DNA from: Breviolum minutum Mf 1.05b.01
Lineage: Eukaryota > Sar > Dinophyceae > Suessiales > Symbiodiniaceae
Reading direction: 5' to 3'
NCBI GenBank assembly: GCA_000507305.1
Contig: DF239866.1
Coordinates: forward strand, 1 to 64,000
Length of the DNA: 64,000 nt
Part shown: positions 32,431 to 44,231 of the stretch, piece by piece
How the letters are laid out: each line of letters begins with the position of its first letter
How positions within the stretch are numbered: the stretch's first letter is position 1
Notes under the pieces: model-generated
Database searches by the model: none
The model's input: the letters and a program-made list of their open reading frames with translations, nothing else
What the model was told of the DNA's origin: nothing
Program-made: the position numbers and the translations under genes

Positions 32431-32999
32431 GTGGTCGCTGTTTGGTGTTTTTGGGAGGGAAGATAAGGGTCGAAGGGGAAGGCATAAGGCATAGTGTATA
32501 TATATATATATATTTTAGGCATAGTGATAGTGCATATATTTTTTGTAAAAAACTTCTATAGCCACAGACTGGAGTCAAAATATTTAGTTTAGGCATTTTA
32601 GTGGCATTCTTTTGGTGTTCCCTAGTGGCTCCACAAGTTTTTTTACAAATATATTTATGTGTACCAGGCTGGTGGCATTTGAACGTTTTCAACTTATATA
32701 TTTTGATCTTTTGGAACCGTTCCTTCCGGAGATGATTTGAGATTTGATGAATCTGATCTGAGTAGTGTGAAAATGTTGGTTGTAACCATCAACTACAAGT
32801 GTGTGTATGTAAATGATTGTAAATGTATTTTATCTATGTATATGATATGTATTTATTTGTATATGATATTTCATCTTTACCCGTTATATCATTCCAGAGA
32901 GGATTTGATTCCTGAATGCATGATTTGAATACTGCTCACCTTGCTTGTAGCCACAGCTGGTGTATGTGTACTATGAATTTTCAATATATATCTATATAT

Positions 33000-33125
33000 T
33001 TATATTTATTATGTATATATATATATATGAATTTATATGTATATAGATGCCTTTTTATTTTTCTATACGAAAACATATATGTATGTATATGTATATCTTT
33101 CAATATTATATATCTATAATATTAT
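33000..33125. repeat. AT-rich microsatellite region
   Basis: Interrupted TATATG and ATATAT words dominate. Similar tracts lie at 16908-16935, 20470-20505, 21222-21242, 25261-25305, 35758-35785, 49284-49320, 56776-56805, 60540-60780 and 63181-63214. Confidence 0.8.
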
Positions 33126-33387
33126 TATTCAAAATGTATATCTTTACATTTCTGCATTCTCCCTTTTTTTGACTAAGTCTAAATGTTGAAGAGTCGGTGA
33201 GAGAAGTTTCGACAAGACATTCCTCACTACTTCGAACTGATGGGGGAATGTCAGGATCTAACATTTTTTTTCATGAGTCGGTCAATGTTTTTTTTTTCAC
33301 GCCCGGCACATACAGTCGATCGTTTGACTGTGAAGCCTTGATTGCTTTCTCAACAAAAATACAGAAAAAGGACCTTAGAAAGTTAAT

Positions 33388-33579
33388 ATGTTGAGATTGA
33401 TGGTTCGATATTTTCATGTATTTTCCGACATTGATGTTGCCATAAAGTTCGGTATCTCCAAAACCGTGGGATTTTTTCTGATGTTCGAACACACCCTTTT
33501 CGGGCTGCTTTGTTACATTGTTCTCTTCGTCACTTGGATTCAGGTTTTAGCTGCCACTTTGGAAGCTGCAAAACGCTGA
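33388..33579 (+). CDS. Open stretch with a hydrophobic segment
   Basis: The 63-codon frame ends in a probable membrane segment (LFGLLCYIVLFVTWIQVLAA) followed by TLEAAKR and a stop. No family is recognised. It may be a decayed 3' exon or chance. Confidence 0.18.
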   Translation: MLRLMVRYFHVFSDIDVAIKFGISKTVGFFLMFEHTLFGLLCYIVLFVTWIQVLAATLEAAKR

Positions 33580-33602
33580 GATTCTGAGAAAAACAAAACC
33601 AA

Positions 33603-33685
33603 GATCCTCCAAGGGCGTCAAATATCAGCCCCTAGGTCTGTTTTTGGTGGTTAAGGGGCTCAAATTTCAGACCCTTGGAGGATCC
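33603..33685. mobile_element. MITE-like element, family D
   Basis: It is nearly identical to 30386-30468, with two differences in 83 bp and the same orientation. Ends are GATCCTCCAAGGG and CCCTTGGAGGATCC. Confidence 0.9.
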
Positions 33686-33979
33686 AGGAAAGGAGGAGTG
33701 CCACTGGAACTTGACAACATCGCTGGTTTTTTTTTCACAGTTGGGCCGCTTGCCTCGGTTTTAGTCTTGTGATGAACATGTTTTTGAATCACCCATGTCC
33801 CGATATCCCATACCATCCATGGGGCTGGTATATTCACCTACATCACATTAGGATCCATGGGACTGGTAGGATCCATTGTGAAGCAGTTTTTGGGCAGGAC
33901 CGGAAGAATACATGTACATACCGTTACATACCTACATATACCATGAGTTCTTCATAATCGCTCAATTTTCAGTGCTTAT

Positions 33980-34226
33980 TCAGGTGGCAAATATAAAAGT
34001 CAGCACACTACGTCATCGTGAAAGGTTACATATGTTTTTTGTATTTGATGTGCTGCGTGTCACAGTGAGCCTTCAAAATCCCCCTGGAAGAATACCTAAG
34101 CCTAAAATTGGAAACTACTTGACAGGGCCGTCACAACATACTGTCATTGACAGTGATTTGGACTCAACAAGTGGCGCCTCCAAAGATCGCCACAAACAAA
34201 CCGGTTCCATGTTGGTCAATGTTTAG
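33980..34226 (+). CDS. Possible 3' exon, Pro/Ser-rich tail
   Basis: The frame ends with SLQNPPGRIPKPKIGNYLTG, then a Ser/Asp-rich tail (VIDSDLDSTSGASKDRHK) and a stop. It has a disordered C-terminal character. There is no recognised family. Confidence 0.22.
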
Positions 34227-35145
34227 TATTGCTATAGATTCAGCATGACTTGCTTAGAGAGTCCAAGACTTTCCGCCATAGGCACAGGCACAGTGTAGTT
34301 TTTGTGCTTGAAATATCATAAGTTGGCAACAAAAGAAACCCAACGCAGGTTTTGGGCCCAACCTGGTCCTTCCGAGTTCTTGTACAAGGTGCTTCTCGTG
34401 GGAAAATGTAAGGAGATCAAAACCTATCCACAGGAATTGGGGAGTGATGTGGATGAAGAGTGATCACTTCAAAAGGGGGTATAGAAAAAAATACTGAAAG
34501 ATAAAAAGATGGGCTCAGTACCTTTTTCAAACAAAACAGTAGAGGAATTGAAGCATTACAGTATGTCTCCATATGTCTTTATTTGAGAAAGTAGCTCAAA
34601 ACTAATTCCAAACAAAACACACAAACAGAAGAAAAACAAAGAAATTCCTATGGCATATTTACCTTCATTCCCATAAATTTAGATTTCCCAACTCGTTGGA
34701 AGTTTTTTAAACGAACGACATTGATTGAAGACGTGCCACCACGTCGACGTGAACTTTTTTGAGGAAGACCTGAAACAAGCACATAACCTAACTAACTTTG
34801 ATCTACCCTACCACAGCAACAATGGCAAATTAAGGTTTAGGTTGAGATTTCCCTACTAAAAATATAATGACCCTGGTTCCTGACGATTGCATCCCGGAGA
34901 GTTATATATCCAAGACATATCAAAGCTAGCTTGAGGTCAACACTCTCAAATGGCTGGGCTCCGTGGCTTTTATATAGGCCCTGAAGTTGAGATTTTTCTT
35001 CCGCGGAGAACCCCTTGGTTTGCCAATAAGGAAAACCCATCGTAGATGATGGAACATGAAAACGACAAACCACAATGACGGCGGTGCTTACCTGTAACAA
35101 CTCGAGCTTTTTGGCAGTTTTGATTTTCACAAAACTCCCAAGTCT
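34227..35145. other. Gene-poor stretch
   Basis: A 97-codon minus-strand frame (34837-35130) includes a protein-like C-terminal half (FESVDLKLALICLGYITLRD), but no family or splice partners are recognised. Confidence 0.3.
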
Positions 35146-35256
35146 TCACCCCTGAAAACCTCGACCCGAAAAATGGGGCCCTTTCAAAAGGGAAAACATT
35201 CTTATTCTTCCGGCCATTATTTTTCAGGGGACATGGGTTAGGTTTCGGGGGGTGTA
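35146..35256. mobile_element. MITE-like element, family A, diverged
   Basis: CACCCCTGAAAACCTCGACC and GGTTAGGTTTCGGGGGGTGT are imperfect inverted ends. AAAAATGG and CCATTATTTTTCAGGGG are inside. Confidence 0.6.
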
Positions 35257-36267
35257 ACACTTGGAGGTTTTATATGTGACATAAGCCAAACAAAAGTCCT
35301 CCCAAAGTTCACCCCTAAAGATGACTGACCCTTCACCAATGGGTCAGTTGAAGTGTTTCCTTTTTAAGGCCCGCACAAAACCGCTGAGTTCCGCAAGAAA
35401 GTCTCCTCCTTCCTGAGAAGATGAATGCATCACTAACCTTCATAGTACTTCATATCTCGCTTAATCCAGACCCATCCCAATCAAGTAGGATTGATTGTCT
35501 CCTATCAAATTCCATAAAAAATAGGATTTCTCAGTAGAAACCATGGGAAGCATCTCTGAAATGTAGGACATACCGACATACCTACAGATCCCCAACGGCA
35601 TCCTTTAAAGGGCTGACCGTGGAGACATTTTCTCAGCGGACCAGGCGTGGTCTTCAACAGGACCGGATGGACTTGAAGCTTCGATGTGGCTTAGAGGTTT
35701 GTGAAAAAAGGATTTCAGAGAAAGTGGGCATATTGCTGTGTTTTTAACATCTTGATATCTAATATATTATGATATATATATATATATTTACAATGATATT
35801 TATATGTTACCTATAGATGATATATCCTATGCATATTTTTTTGGTATGTAATATGTTTATTTATGTATACATCTTTTGATATACGAATACAACGGTGGGT
35901 GCTCCTCTCATTTGGTATCAGTGACCACCACAAGGCTTTCATTTTTGATAATGAGATTCCTTGAACCTTCCGTTTCTACAGTTGCTAGGAGGTAGAGCAT
36001 CTTAAGACAAATCTAGATGCATATATTTGTTCATTTACATGTATTTATGTGTATTTATATAAATGCAATATTGAGTTTCAATCAGGTGCATTTGAGATTT
36101 GCATTCAGGTTGGGTAAGGTTTGCATTATAAAGCCGGAAAATACCCAAAAATCTGCTATTTGGGAAAGGGAACTTTGTTCCTCAAAGCTCATGATTTCCT
36201 TATTAATAGGCAAAGGCATGTAAAGACATACCGCTAAAATGGTATCTAAAGGAATCACAAGTCATGA

Positions 36268-36367
36268 ACTGGTTGGTGGTTTCAAATATTTTTTATTTTC
36301 ACCCCTACCTGGGGAAGATTCCCAATTTGACTAATATTTTCCAAATGGGTTGAAACCACCAACTAGT
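36268..36367. mobile_element. MITE-like element, family B (best copy)
   Basis: ACTGGTTGGTGGTTTCAA and TTGAAACCACCAACTAGT are inverted with one mismatch. The core reads TTTATTTTCACCCCTACCTG, GGGAAGATTCCCAATTTGAC. The copy at 42238-42337 is very similar. Confidence 0.85.
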
Positions 36368-36805
36368 GAAACATTCCATTGCATTTGTTGATTCTCCGGC
36401 CTATCCGGATCCAATGATATATATTATATATGTTCAGAGCATGATGAAGGGTGTCCTTCATGACTTCCTCCTGGAAAAACAGTACTTTGGTCCCATAGCC
36501 ATTCTCAGCAGGTGAACCAGGATTTGTGGGAAACACATGAGGCACAAGAAGATGTTTAAGTAGATTATGTCTATTTTTTATTTTATGACCCTACTTCCCC
36601 TGAATTGTACTTTTATATATACATATATAGATGGATAATATGTATAATTCCCCAAACAGTGTGGTAACACTTGGGGTTCTTACGGTAGTGGTAAAAAGCC
36701 GGGGTGGCTAGATCGAGGTGGCGGACGGGTTGCGCACAGATTTCATCGCTATTTTCGTGGTTTCGTGCTTGCATGTTCGTTTCGTCTGTGAATTTTCGTA
36801 GTTTT

Positions 36806-36806
36806 N
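36806..36806. other. Single undetermined base (N)
   Basis: One N interrupts otherwise ordinary sequence. Two others lie in microsatellites at 49956 and 53022. Confidence 1.
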
Positions 36807-37311
36807 GGTCTCTTGCCGCGATAATTTTTTTACTTGCATTGAAGAGTTTGCGTTTATTTTTCTCTTGGATTAAAATACTATAAAATCCCATGGATCTTAT
36901 GGAGTACATAGACATACATACATATACAGCATATTTTTATTTATGTATATACATATATACAAAGAACCCAAATGACCCATATTTTGGAACATCAAACCCA
37001 ATGAAGTGGAATTCTAGATGCAGATTTTTTGTGTAGCACTTACGGTATCCGCTATTGTGCAGGAATCCAGGCTTAAGAGAAAACATCCGTTTTGTTTGGT
37101 GCCAGGTGACACAGGAGTGCTGCAGCTGTCCACCACCGAGGCTGGCCGGAGATACCTGATCCTTAATCGGAAAGGGGTGTTTTGAGAGATGTACATATAT
37201 ATATATATAAATTTTTATTTGCATATAACCCAAGACTAGGTCATGGTTTTATCACACATGTTACATGTTATTTTCATCCAAGACCTGGAACAAAGGGTTG
37301 AAACCACGCAC

Positions 37312-37418
37312 ATTCTTCCCCCCATAATCATGGTTCAGTGGAAAATGGGGCGCTGGAAGATGATTTTAGTTTGCAAGGGGGCCATTTTCCACTGAACCAT
37401 GATTGTGGGAGGAAGAGT
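37312..37418. mobile_element. MITE-like element, family K, long arms
   Basis: Arms of about 35 bases: ATTCTTCCCCCCATAATCAT then GGTTCAGTGGAAAATGG, opposed by CCATTTTCCACTGAACC then ATGATTGTGGGAGGAAGAGT. The loop is about 35 bp. Half copies occur at 38155-38195 and 40282-40322. Confidence 0.85.
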
Positions 37419-37879
37419 AAACCCCTTATGCTCCAATCCCTTCTGCAAGTGGTTTTGGGTGCCTAAACACTTTCTCACGGGCTATTTGGAGCACAAGGGA
37501 ATGCCAAAGTCTATCACAGAAAATGGTTAGGGTAGGCGAAACATCTAACACGATGTGGCATTTGATGTGTGACAGTTGTCATGCAGGCTCCAACAAAAAA
37601 CCTCCAAGGTTTCCCATCAATTTGATTCTTTGCCCGCAAAAACTCCAAAGTTGAAATTTCCCCCTTTTTTTTGAATTGAAAAAATCTGATGGTTTTTTAT
37701 CGTTCGGATTTATGAAATCATTCGACTGAAACGGAAAACTCAAGCAGGTGGGTGTCATTCGATTGAAGGAAGCCTGGTTCAACGGTTCAACTACAACAAC
37801 ATTTCTAGTAGCAGAGGTTCTACTGCAAGGGCGGGCTTAGCCCTTTGATGTTGCCCTCCACTGGCATAAACACAGTCAA

Positions 37880-37990
37880 CCGGGGCCCCCATATAAACCC
37901 CCATGACAAATAAAGCCTTAATAAGGGATTATTAACCATATTTGTTCCCTGAATAAGACCTTATTACGGTTTTTTTTCTAACGGGGTACC
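37880..37990. mobile_element. MITE-like element, family E
   Basis: GGGGCCCCCATATAAACCCC opposes a TAACGGGGTACC end. AAAGCCTTAATAAGGGATTA and CCCTGAATAAGACCTTATTA are the family core. Confidence 0.6.
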
Positions 37991-37999
37991 TTACATGGG

Positions 38000-40180
38000 G
38001 GTAGGTTGACTGGCCATAAACACCGATACTTGTCGCCAAAAACGATCCGATCATGGACCCAACAAAAAGATTTCAATCTTCTTCCCCATGCTCCCATATT
38101 CATACTAGTCTGGAACATGGCCCCTATTGCCAATAAAAACTAGTCTTGAAGATATCCCGTTCTCCACTGCACCATGATTGTAAGAGGAAGAGTATGAGTA
38201 GTTCTCGGAAACATGTAGTTCGAACGGGCAAATTATAGCAACCTCAGCCAAGGTCACTTGGCAAAATGGTGTTTTTTTCGTAAGGGAATCCGAACCCTAA
38301 AATCCCCAAAAAAAATTCCGGTTTGGGATCGATTGCCCCGTCAGTCCAACCCATCCATCCATCCACCAAACTCCTTGTGGTTTTTGTTGGGTATGGACGC
38401 ACCAGGATGAACGCACCAGGTGGAGGGGTTAAGATGAACCCCAGGGGGGTTGGTAGAAACAGGGATTTCCTCCAACTTCCACCTTTTTGTTGGACTTGAG
38501 GAGCCGCCAATGATCTATGAAATGCCCATGTTGCAGGACAAGAAGCTGGGATGCCTAAAAAGACCTTTGGAGCATGAAGATCTTGATGGTTTGTAAGATG
38601 AAATCTGGTCAAATTTCAAAATTCCGACGAAAACGACCGAGTTTTGGGCCCCCAAAAGGTAGGTGAGGAAGGAAAATCCCCTTATTTCAGGGAAAATATT
38701 GGTTGGTGAAATAGTATAATTTGGCCAGATGAAATGTTTGGCCTACTGTGTGCTTTTTGCAACAAATTATGATTGTGACATTCTCTAATGTCTCTGATGA
38801 GTATTTTGCCTAGAAGCAAACATGACATTGAGACAGAAACCCTTTTTTTGGGGGGTGGGTGGGTTGTTGAACATGGTGCCGTGCTTTAAAATTGAACACT
38901 AGGACAAAGAGGTACAAACATGGAACATGTTGATGAAGATCTTTGATGATCATCCCACTTCAGCCCGACAAATACTCCTTCCATGTTTCACTTAGAATGC
39001 CGTCATGGCACCTCCCAAATGATCAACCGTGAGATGGAAGAAAAACAAGGTGAGCAAGTCAGATTTTTTTACCCTTGGGATGGTACCCTAGCTGTTTAAA
39101 CCCCCTGTTGGAGCCCTTTAAAAGGGGATATACCGTACCCTATACCCACGTGATATGGCCGCTGTATATAGGGTTGATTTTTAAGGGGTTCCTGGAAATA
39201 TAACACTCTTTATGTATGTATACACACGAAAGCCAGGACTTCTTGTTCTCCATTGCTGAGGTTCTATGTATCATTGCCGTGACTTCCTCAGCTGCGGTTC
39301 TGGGAGGGTTCTCAGCTTCAGTTTCCGTTTCGGATGGGTTTTTTGCCCGCGAAAAGTCCAATGGCGTCGTTCAACATGAGCAGGCAGCCGTTAACATGTT
39401 TTGTTTGGCGAGGATGAACTCAGCAGGTCGGTGTTGGAATCCATCCACCTCGGCTGGCCTTGGTTTGGGGCTTTTGGCCAACCAAGGGAGCTAGAGAACA
39501 AACAAAAAAAAACACCACATCCGATTTCATGCTATTCTTGTGGTGGGGTTGGGGTTGGTTTTTTGTTGCTCTTAAATTCTGGTGGCCAAAACATGCCTCT
39601 TTTTTTGGGGGGGATGGATGCCTTTTTTGGAAGAGGTCGGGATCTCCTAAGGGATGTTGTAATCCTCCTCATCCATGCACTTGTATAACTGATGGAAATG
39701 TCGAGCCTTCTGGGCTCAGGATTTGCAACGGGAGGGGTGGCCGGGGGTTGGTGACAAAGAGTCCAACAGTCCAACAAAATGCCGGCTCTTGTTGAGTTGA
39801 ACCCATCCGGAACTTAGCATCATTCAAAACGCGGAAATCGCTGCATGATGGTAAGTGTAGGCAGGCTTGATTTTCAGTTTTATGGCCTTAGATTTTTCCA
39901 TTGTTTTCAAGATTTTAGAGCCGAGACCCCCAAACTTCAGATTCAACCCAGCATCATTTATCCAGTGCTACTCAGCCTTTAAAAAAAACGTGGTAACGAA
40001 GAAAATCTCGCGGGCCCGTGCCATGGCCAAACCTTTGGAGAATGTGGCTTTTTGGTTACCTGGACTTGGCCCTCCTGTACCTTGACCAAAATGGCAAGCC
40101 CAGAGCTTTTTTTGAAAAATTGGATGGAACGATAACCTGTCTGGCATGGAAGTTTCAAAAGGCCCATTAATGAAAGGAAA
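38000..40180. other. Gene-poor stretch with repeat fragments
   Basis: A family K half copy lies at 38155-38195 and a family M fragment at 39085-39140. A frame at 39216-39494 is open on the plus strand (92 codons, part hydrophobic) but has no family motif. A frame at 38244-38612 on the minus strand is likewise unassigned. Confidence 0.35.
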
Positions 40181-40342
40181 CTAATAATGTCAACCCCGGA
40201 TTAATACAATAAACATGGCCTCTGACAGAAAGGGGCTGTCAAATTGGGGGGGGTTATTAATCCTGTATTGACATTATTGGAGATACACCCATTTTCCACT
40301 GATCCATGATTATGGGAGGATTGGTATTGCCCGTTGAAAATT

Positions 40343-40424
40343 CCACTCCCTAAAACTAAGATGGCACATGATGATGGCACTCTGAAAAACGCTGGGCTAT
40401 GTTACATTAGTTTTAGGGAGGGTA
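40343..40424. mobile_element. MITE-like element, family A, short
   Basis: CACTCCCTAAAACTAAGATG and ATTAGTTTTAGGGAGGGTA are inverted ends. The middle is shorter than in other copies. Confidence 0.7.
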
Positions 40425-40867
40425 GTTGAAAAAAGCTGGAGATCCCGGAGATCCCCCAAGATGAATTTATCAGCAGTCACTTCATGGTTGACCTGTGTTT
40501 TGGCAAACTGACGCACTGAGTGGGTGGTCGGACCGGTAAGGCTATGATAAACCCTGAAATAGACAAACCAAATACGGCGGAGTCTGCCAGGGACACTTGA
40601 GTACGAAGAAGTGAAGCGCTTCCAAGATGACTTGTCTTTTTACTTTAGCTTAGGAATATCGCTGCATGAAATCAAGTCCCGGTCTTGAAAGGAGGTATAT
40701 AGTATAGAATGCTAGAGAGTTTTTCGAATGATGAAATGGGGTCCTTCGCAACCTAAGGCCCACAGTGTTATGGAGTCAAAGCCCCTAAATATGTACCCAG
40801 GAAGTCAGAACCCAACCAAACTTTGCCCATTGGTTTGTTGAGTCATCCTAAAATATCCTATAAAGAC

Positions 40868-40978
40868 TACCCTCCCGAAGTTTAAAATAGCCCCTGACAA
40901 GTTACCGAAACCCAATAGGAAAGGATACTCTTCCAACCACCATTTTTCAGGGGCGAACTGTTAAACTTCCGGGGTGTA
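40868..40978. mobile_element. MITE-like element, family A
   Basis: TACCCTCCCGAAGTTTAAAA and GTTAAACTTCCGGGGTGTA are inverted ends. CCAATAGGAAA and CTTCCAACCACCATTTTTCA are conserved inside, as at 21917-22021. Confidence 0.85.
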
Positions 40979-41153
40979 TTCTTTGTTCGGTCTTGGACTT
41001 CCTGGGTATATTTCCCCCTATGCTTGGTCTTTGAAATGTTCCCTGAAGTTGCTGCCCAGCCCATCGGTCCCTAAGCCTTGCAATCACGTCCAAGGCCTCT
41101 TCGCGTCCCAGTCCACGTCGTGTCAGTGAGAGAAAGCGAAGCAAAGAGGACAC
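40947..41153 (-). CDS. Possible minus-strand exon
   Basis: The first half of the frame (LLRFLSLTRRGLGREEALDV then IARLRDRWAGQQLQ) looks helical and protein-like. The rest runs into the family A element. No family is recognised. Confidence 0.18.
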   Translation of the reverse strand: MSSLLRFLSLTRRGLGREEALDVIARLRDRWAGQQLQGTFQRPSIGGNIPRKSKTEQRIHPGSLTVRP

Positions 41154-41174
41154 AGGCGAGAAAGATGAAATCTG

Positions 41175-41280
41175 AGTGGTGTTTTTTCATGATCTTTTCA
41201 TGTTTATCCCTACTTTATTGTGGAATATTCCAATTTGACTCATAATATGTTTTTCAATTGGGTTGAAACTACCAACAACT
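41175..41280. mobile_element. MITE-like element, family B, diverged
   Basis: It begins AGTGGTGTTTTTTCATG and ends GGTTGAAACTACCAACAACT. ATTCCAATTTGACTCATA is conserved. Confidence 0.6.
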
Positions 41281-42017
41281 GGCAACTAGGGGATAAAAGG
41301 TCACTTTGAATCACCTCACCTGTAATTATTCAATCGGGGGCAACGAGGGGGTGGCTCGATGAAGAGAGCCATGAATGATGTAAATTTAAGTGGCTCAATT
41401 AATTTCACAAGAAGCTTAAGGTACCAAAAATGCACGTACTGAACCTTATAAGACTATTTTGGGGGTGTGGTTTTTGTCTTACATAAGCCGTATCCATACA
41501 GCTTATAGGTGAGGCTTCCTCTTTTTTCAGGTACCTGAAATGTTTGGTGACAATTGACTCGATAGTAAGCTATAGAGCTGCAGAATCTCCAAACAGCCTG
41601 GGTAGATGATCCCCACCCCCTTAATCCTAACTCAAAAAAGTCTCAAGTCAGTTCCCACCTACCCTAAATGCAAGTGGGACATGTTGTAGGTCCCACCTGC
41701 TTAAGATGGTCCAGATGGTAGATGATAACCGCAAGAGATTGATTGAAATAAAGGATCCAGGAAAATCTCCTATCGTCCACAAGCTGATTTTGGAAACTTT
41801 CAAGCTCAATATCCAGGATATAGCATGATATAGCTATGGGATATGCTAACCTGGCGTTTGTTTTCCAACATGTTCAGAAGGATTTGGGGTAAAGTCCCTA
41901 AAATAAGGGTGGCTTACCCCCACCTGAAATTTGTCATAGATACCAAACATACCCATATATGATAAAGGAAAGATACGGCGCATTCTCCAAACCATCGCTG
42001 CAAACCCGGTATGTATA
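41281..42017. other. Spacer with a family G fragment
   Basis: CAACTAGGGGATAAAAGGTC near 41284-41330 resembles one end of family G. Otherwise nothing is recognised. Confidence 0.35.
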
Positions 42018-42140
42018 CACCCTAGAAAATTTTGAACGGCTGCAACCTCAAAATCACCCGTTTTGAAAGCCGGAAAATCGAATCCGAACCATCCACCTCC
42101 ATGACTTTGGGTTCAAAAATGTTCAATTTTCCATGGTGGA
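42018..42140. mobile_element. MITE-like element, family J
   Basis: ACACCCTAGAAAATTTTGAA and TTCAAAAATGTTCAATTTTC oppose each other imperfectly. ATGACTTTGGGTTCAA is shared with 44585-44702. Confidence 0.6.
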
Positions 42141-42237
42141 AATTGTGTGTATTCCTTGGGTTAGTCCCCCCCCTTCCCAGGTTGCTGGTCACCACCAGGA
42201 TGAGATGAAACATATTCTAAAGGATCCTGAATTATAG

Positions 42238-42337
42238 ACTGGTTGGTGGTGTCAAATACTTTTTATTTTCCCTGCTATTTGGGGAAGATTCCCAATTTGA
42301 CTCATGTTTTTCCAAGGGGTTGAAACCACCAACTAGT
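42238..42337. mobile_element. MITE-like element, family B
   Basis: ACTGGTTGGTGGTGTCAA and TTGAAACCACCAACTAGT are inverted. GGGGAAGATTCCCAATTTGA is identical to 36268-36367. Confidence 0.85.
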
Positions 42338-42906
42338 AAACCTTCATTTGTCATCGCTACAGGGAAGGGGAAGGGCCAACCCGAAACAATGTGTCAATGT
42401 TAAATTTTCGCGGCCATATTTATCGTGGGTGATTTTCTTTTGACTATACCCCTTCCTGGAGGTGCTTCCCCAGTGTCACGGCAAAGTTCTTTGCGTTCCA
42501 AAGACCGACCGCAACTCGGTATAGCGATTCACGAGCATTTCACGCAGGGAACTTGGGGGGGAAGGATTCCTTGGGGTAGATAACGAGAGAATTCCGGGTG
42601 ATCCTAGCATTTGCTTAGAGCATAGTCTAGAAGAGTGAACGTACACCTTGACAGTGTGTTTTCTTTAAAGACATGTTTAGAAGTCCCGGCACCGTTTGTT
42701 TGGTCGGAACAAGTTTCGGACGTGGCAGTTTATCGACTAAAGATCTGTAGTGCTTCGTTTATTTTTGCCATGTAGCAGTTATCAAAGAATTTTCCCAAGA
42801 TCAATCGAAAATTTTGGATCATTTTTAGATCATGTTCTGAAGTCAAAACAATGCAACTCAGAAAGTTTGCGACCAAAATCATCCTATTAATTCAAAAGGA
42901 TATTAT

Positions 42907-43018
42907 ATACTCCCCTGAAAACTAGCAATGTCCCTTGAAAATCAATGGTTGGAAGATGTATTCCCCACTGAAATCGTCACATGTTTATACTTTTTTCGGG
43001 TACATGTTAGTTTTCAGT
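42907..43018. mobile_element. MITE-like element, family A, diverged
   Basis: ATACTCCCCTGAAAACTAGC and ACATGTTAGTTTTCAG are inverted ends. GAAAATCAATGGTTGGAAGA is inside in reversed order. Confidence 0.6.
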
Positions 43019-43302
43019 TTGCAGGATTTCTTCCAACAGTTCCTAATTTCTAAGGTTGTTTCAACACACCTTTGGAACACACCCCTAAACCTCTACCAAC
43101 AGGCCATAAAGGGATTCCTTTCATAGTTTGGGGTGTGCTCTAGGGGTGTGTTGTATCTTTCTTGGATAATTGACTTCCCCTAAAAAAAATGCCCTGCTTT
43201 GTTTCATCTCAGGATACCAGTGACACCAGAAGCTCCGTCGACTGGACCTTCTAAGAGTATCTTGTCGTTGCATTTTCCCATAGGATACCCATGTGACCAT
43301 AT

Positions 43303-43409
43303 GGAGGTTCCCGAAAATAGTGGGTTTTCCCCCCAAATCATCCATTTGTTCATAGGGTTTTCCATTATAAACCATCCATTTTGGGGTACCCCTATTTTTG
43401 GAAACCTCC
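43303..43409. mobile_element. MITE-like element, family H
   Basis: GGAGGTTCCCGAAAATAG and CTATTTTTGGAAACCTCC are imperfect inverted ends. ATTATAAACCATCCATTTTG and GGGTACCCC match the reverse of 3940-4040. Confidence 0.8.
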
Positions 43410-43412
43410 ATG

Positions 43413-43513
43413 TACCTGGCAAGTCTTTGTGACCTTTTTGGGATGGTGAGTTCACGTGACCCTTTAAAGGGCTAAGTGACACTAGGGGATCAAGTTGGGT
43501 CACTTTGCTTGAA
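43413..43513. mobile_element. MITE-like element, family G
   Basis: It starts TACCTGGCAAGTCTTTGTGA three bases after the family H copy and ends GGGTCACTTTGCTTGAAC. It is the reverse complement relation of 20891-20997. Confidence 0.7.
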
Positions 43514-43517
43514 CAAC

Positions 43518-43603
43518 ACCTCGTATATGGTATGTTTAGCTACTTTTGGTTGATTGTTTATGGTAAATGTTACGGTAAATGTACCAGTCTCATGGATCCT
43601 ATG
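43518..43603. mobile_element. MITE-like element, family C
   Basis: CTCGTATATGGTATGTTTAG and GTAAATGTACCAGTCTCATG, ending ATGGATCCTATGGG, are family C ends. It lies directly next to the family G copy. Confidence 0.65.
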
Positions 43604-43643
43604 GGTTTTTGGAGCTAACTTTTCACATAAGAGATTTATACCT

Positions 43644-43730
43644 GAATCCTCCAAGGGTCTGAAATTTGAGCCCCTTAACCACCAAAAACAGACCGTTTGG
43701 GGCTGAATTTGGATGCCCAAACGGAGGATC
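43644..43730. mobile_element. MITE-like element, family D
   Basis: GAATCCTCCAAGGGTCTGAA and GCCCAAACGGAGGATC are the ends. CCCCTTAACCACCAAAAACA is the conserved core, reversed relative to 30386-30468. Confidence 0.8.
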
Positions 43731-44124
43731 TTGGTACTTAAGACAGGTGAATAGTAGCTAGGTCCAGTGCAATCGGTGTTCTGGTTGCGCAAAAATGTTG
43801 TTTAAGATACGTTTTTGTCCCGAAACTTTCAGGAAATGATCCTATTTGAATAATTTTCAAAAATGGAAAGTTGAAACTAACCACCAACCACAGGTAGGGG
43901 ATTTGTTGCTTATTTCACAGAAGTTGATTGCTGTGCAGATTTTCCTTAGCAATTTGGCTTCTCAATCCATGTATTGAACGAAATAAAGAGGGAGTGATTT
44001 AGACTGCCCCAGCACCACCAAAATCGCTAGTCACAGTCAATCATACTCATTGACTCATTGCTAGCTTTCCAAACATTGGCGAGTCTTTCAAGTAGTGATT
44101 TGTCTTCTGTGATTGCTGAATGAG

Positions 44125-44231
44125 TACCCTCCTTGAAACTAACATAGCCCCTGAACATGGACCCGTGGAAAAAGAGATTCCAATTGGAAACCACCATTTT
44201 TAGGGGCGAGCTGTTCGTTTTAGGGAGTGTA
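44125..44231. mobile_element. MITE-like element, family A
   Basis: TACCCTCCTTGAAACTAACA and GTTCGTTTTAGGGAGTGTA are inverted ends. ATTGGAAACCACCATTTTTA and GGGGCGAGCTGTT are conserved. Confidence 0.8.
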
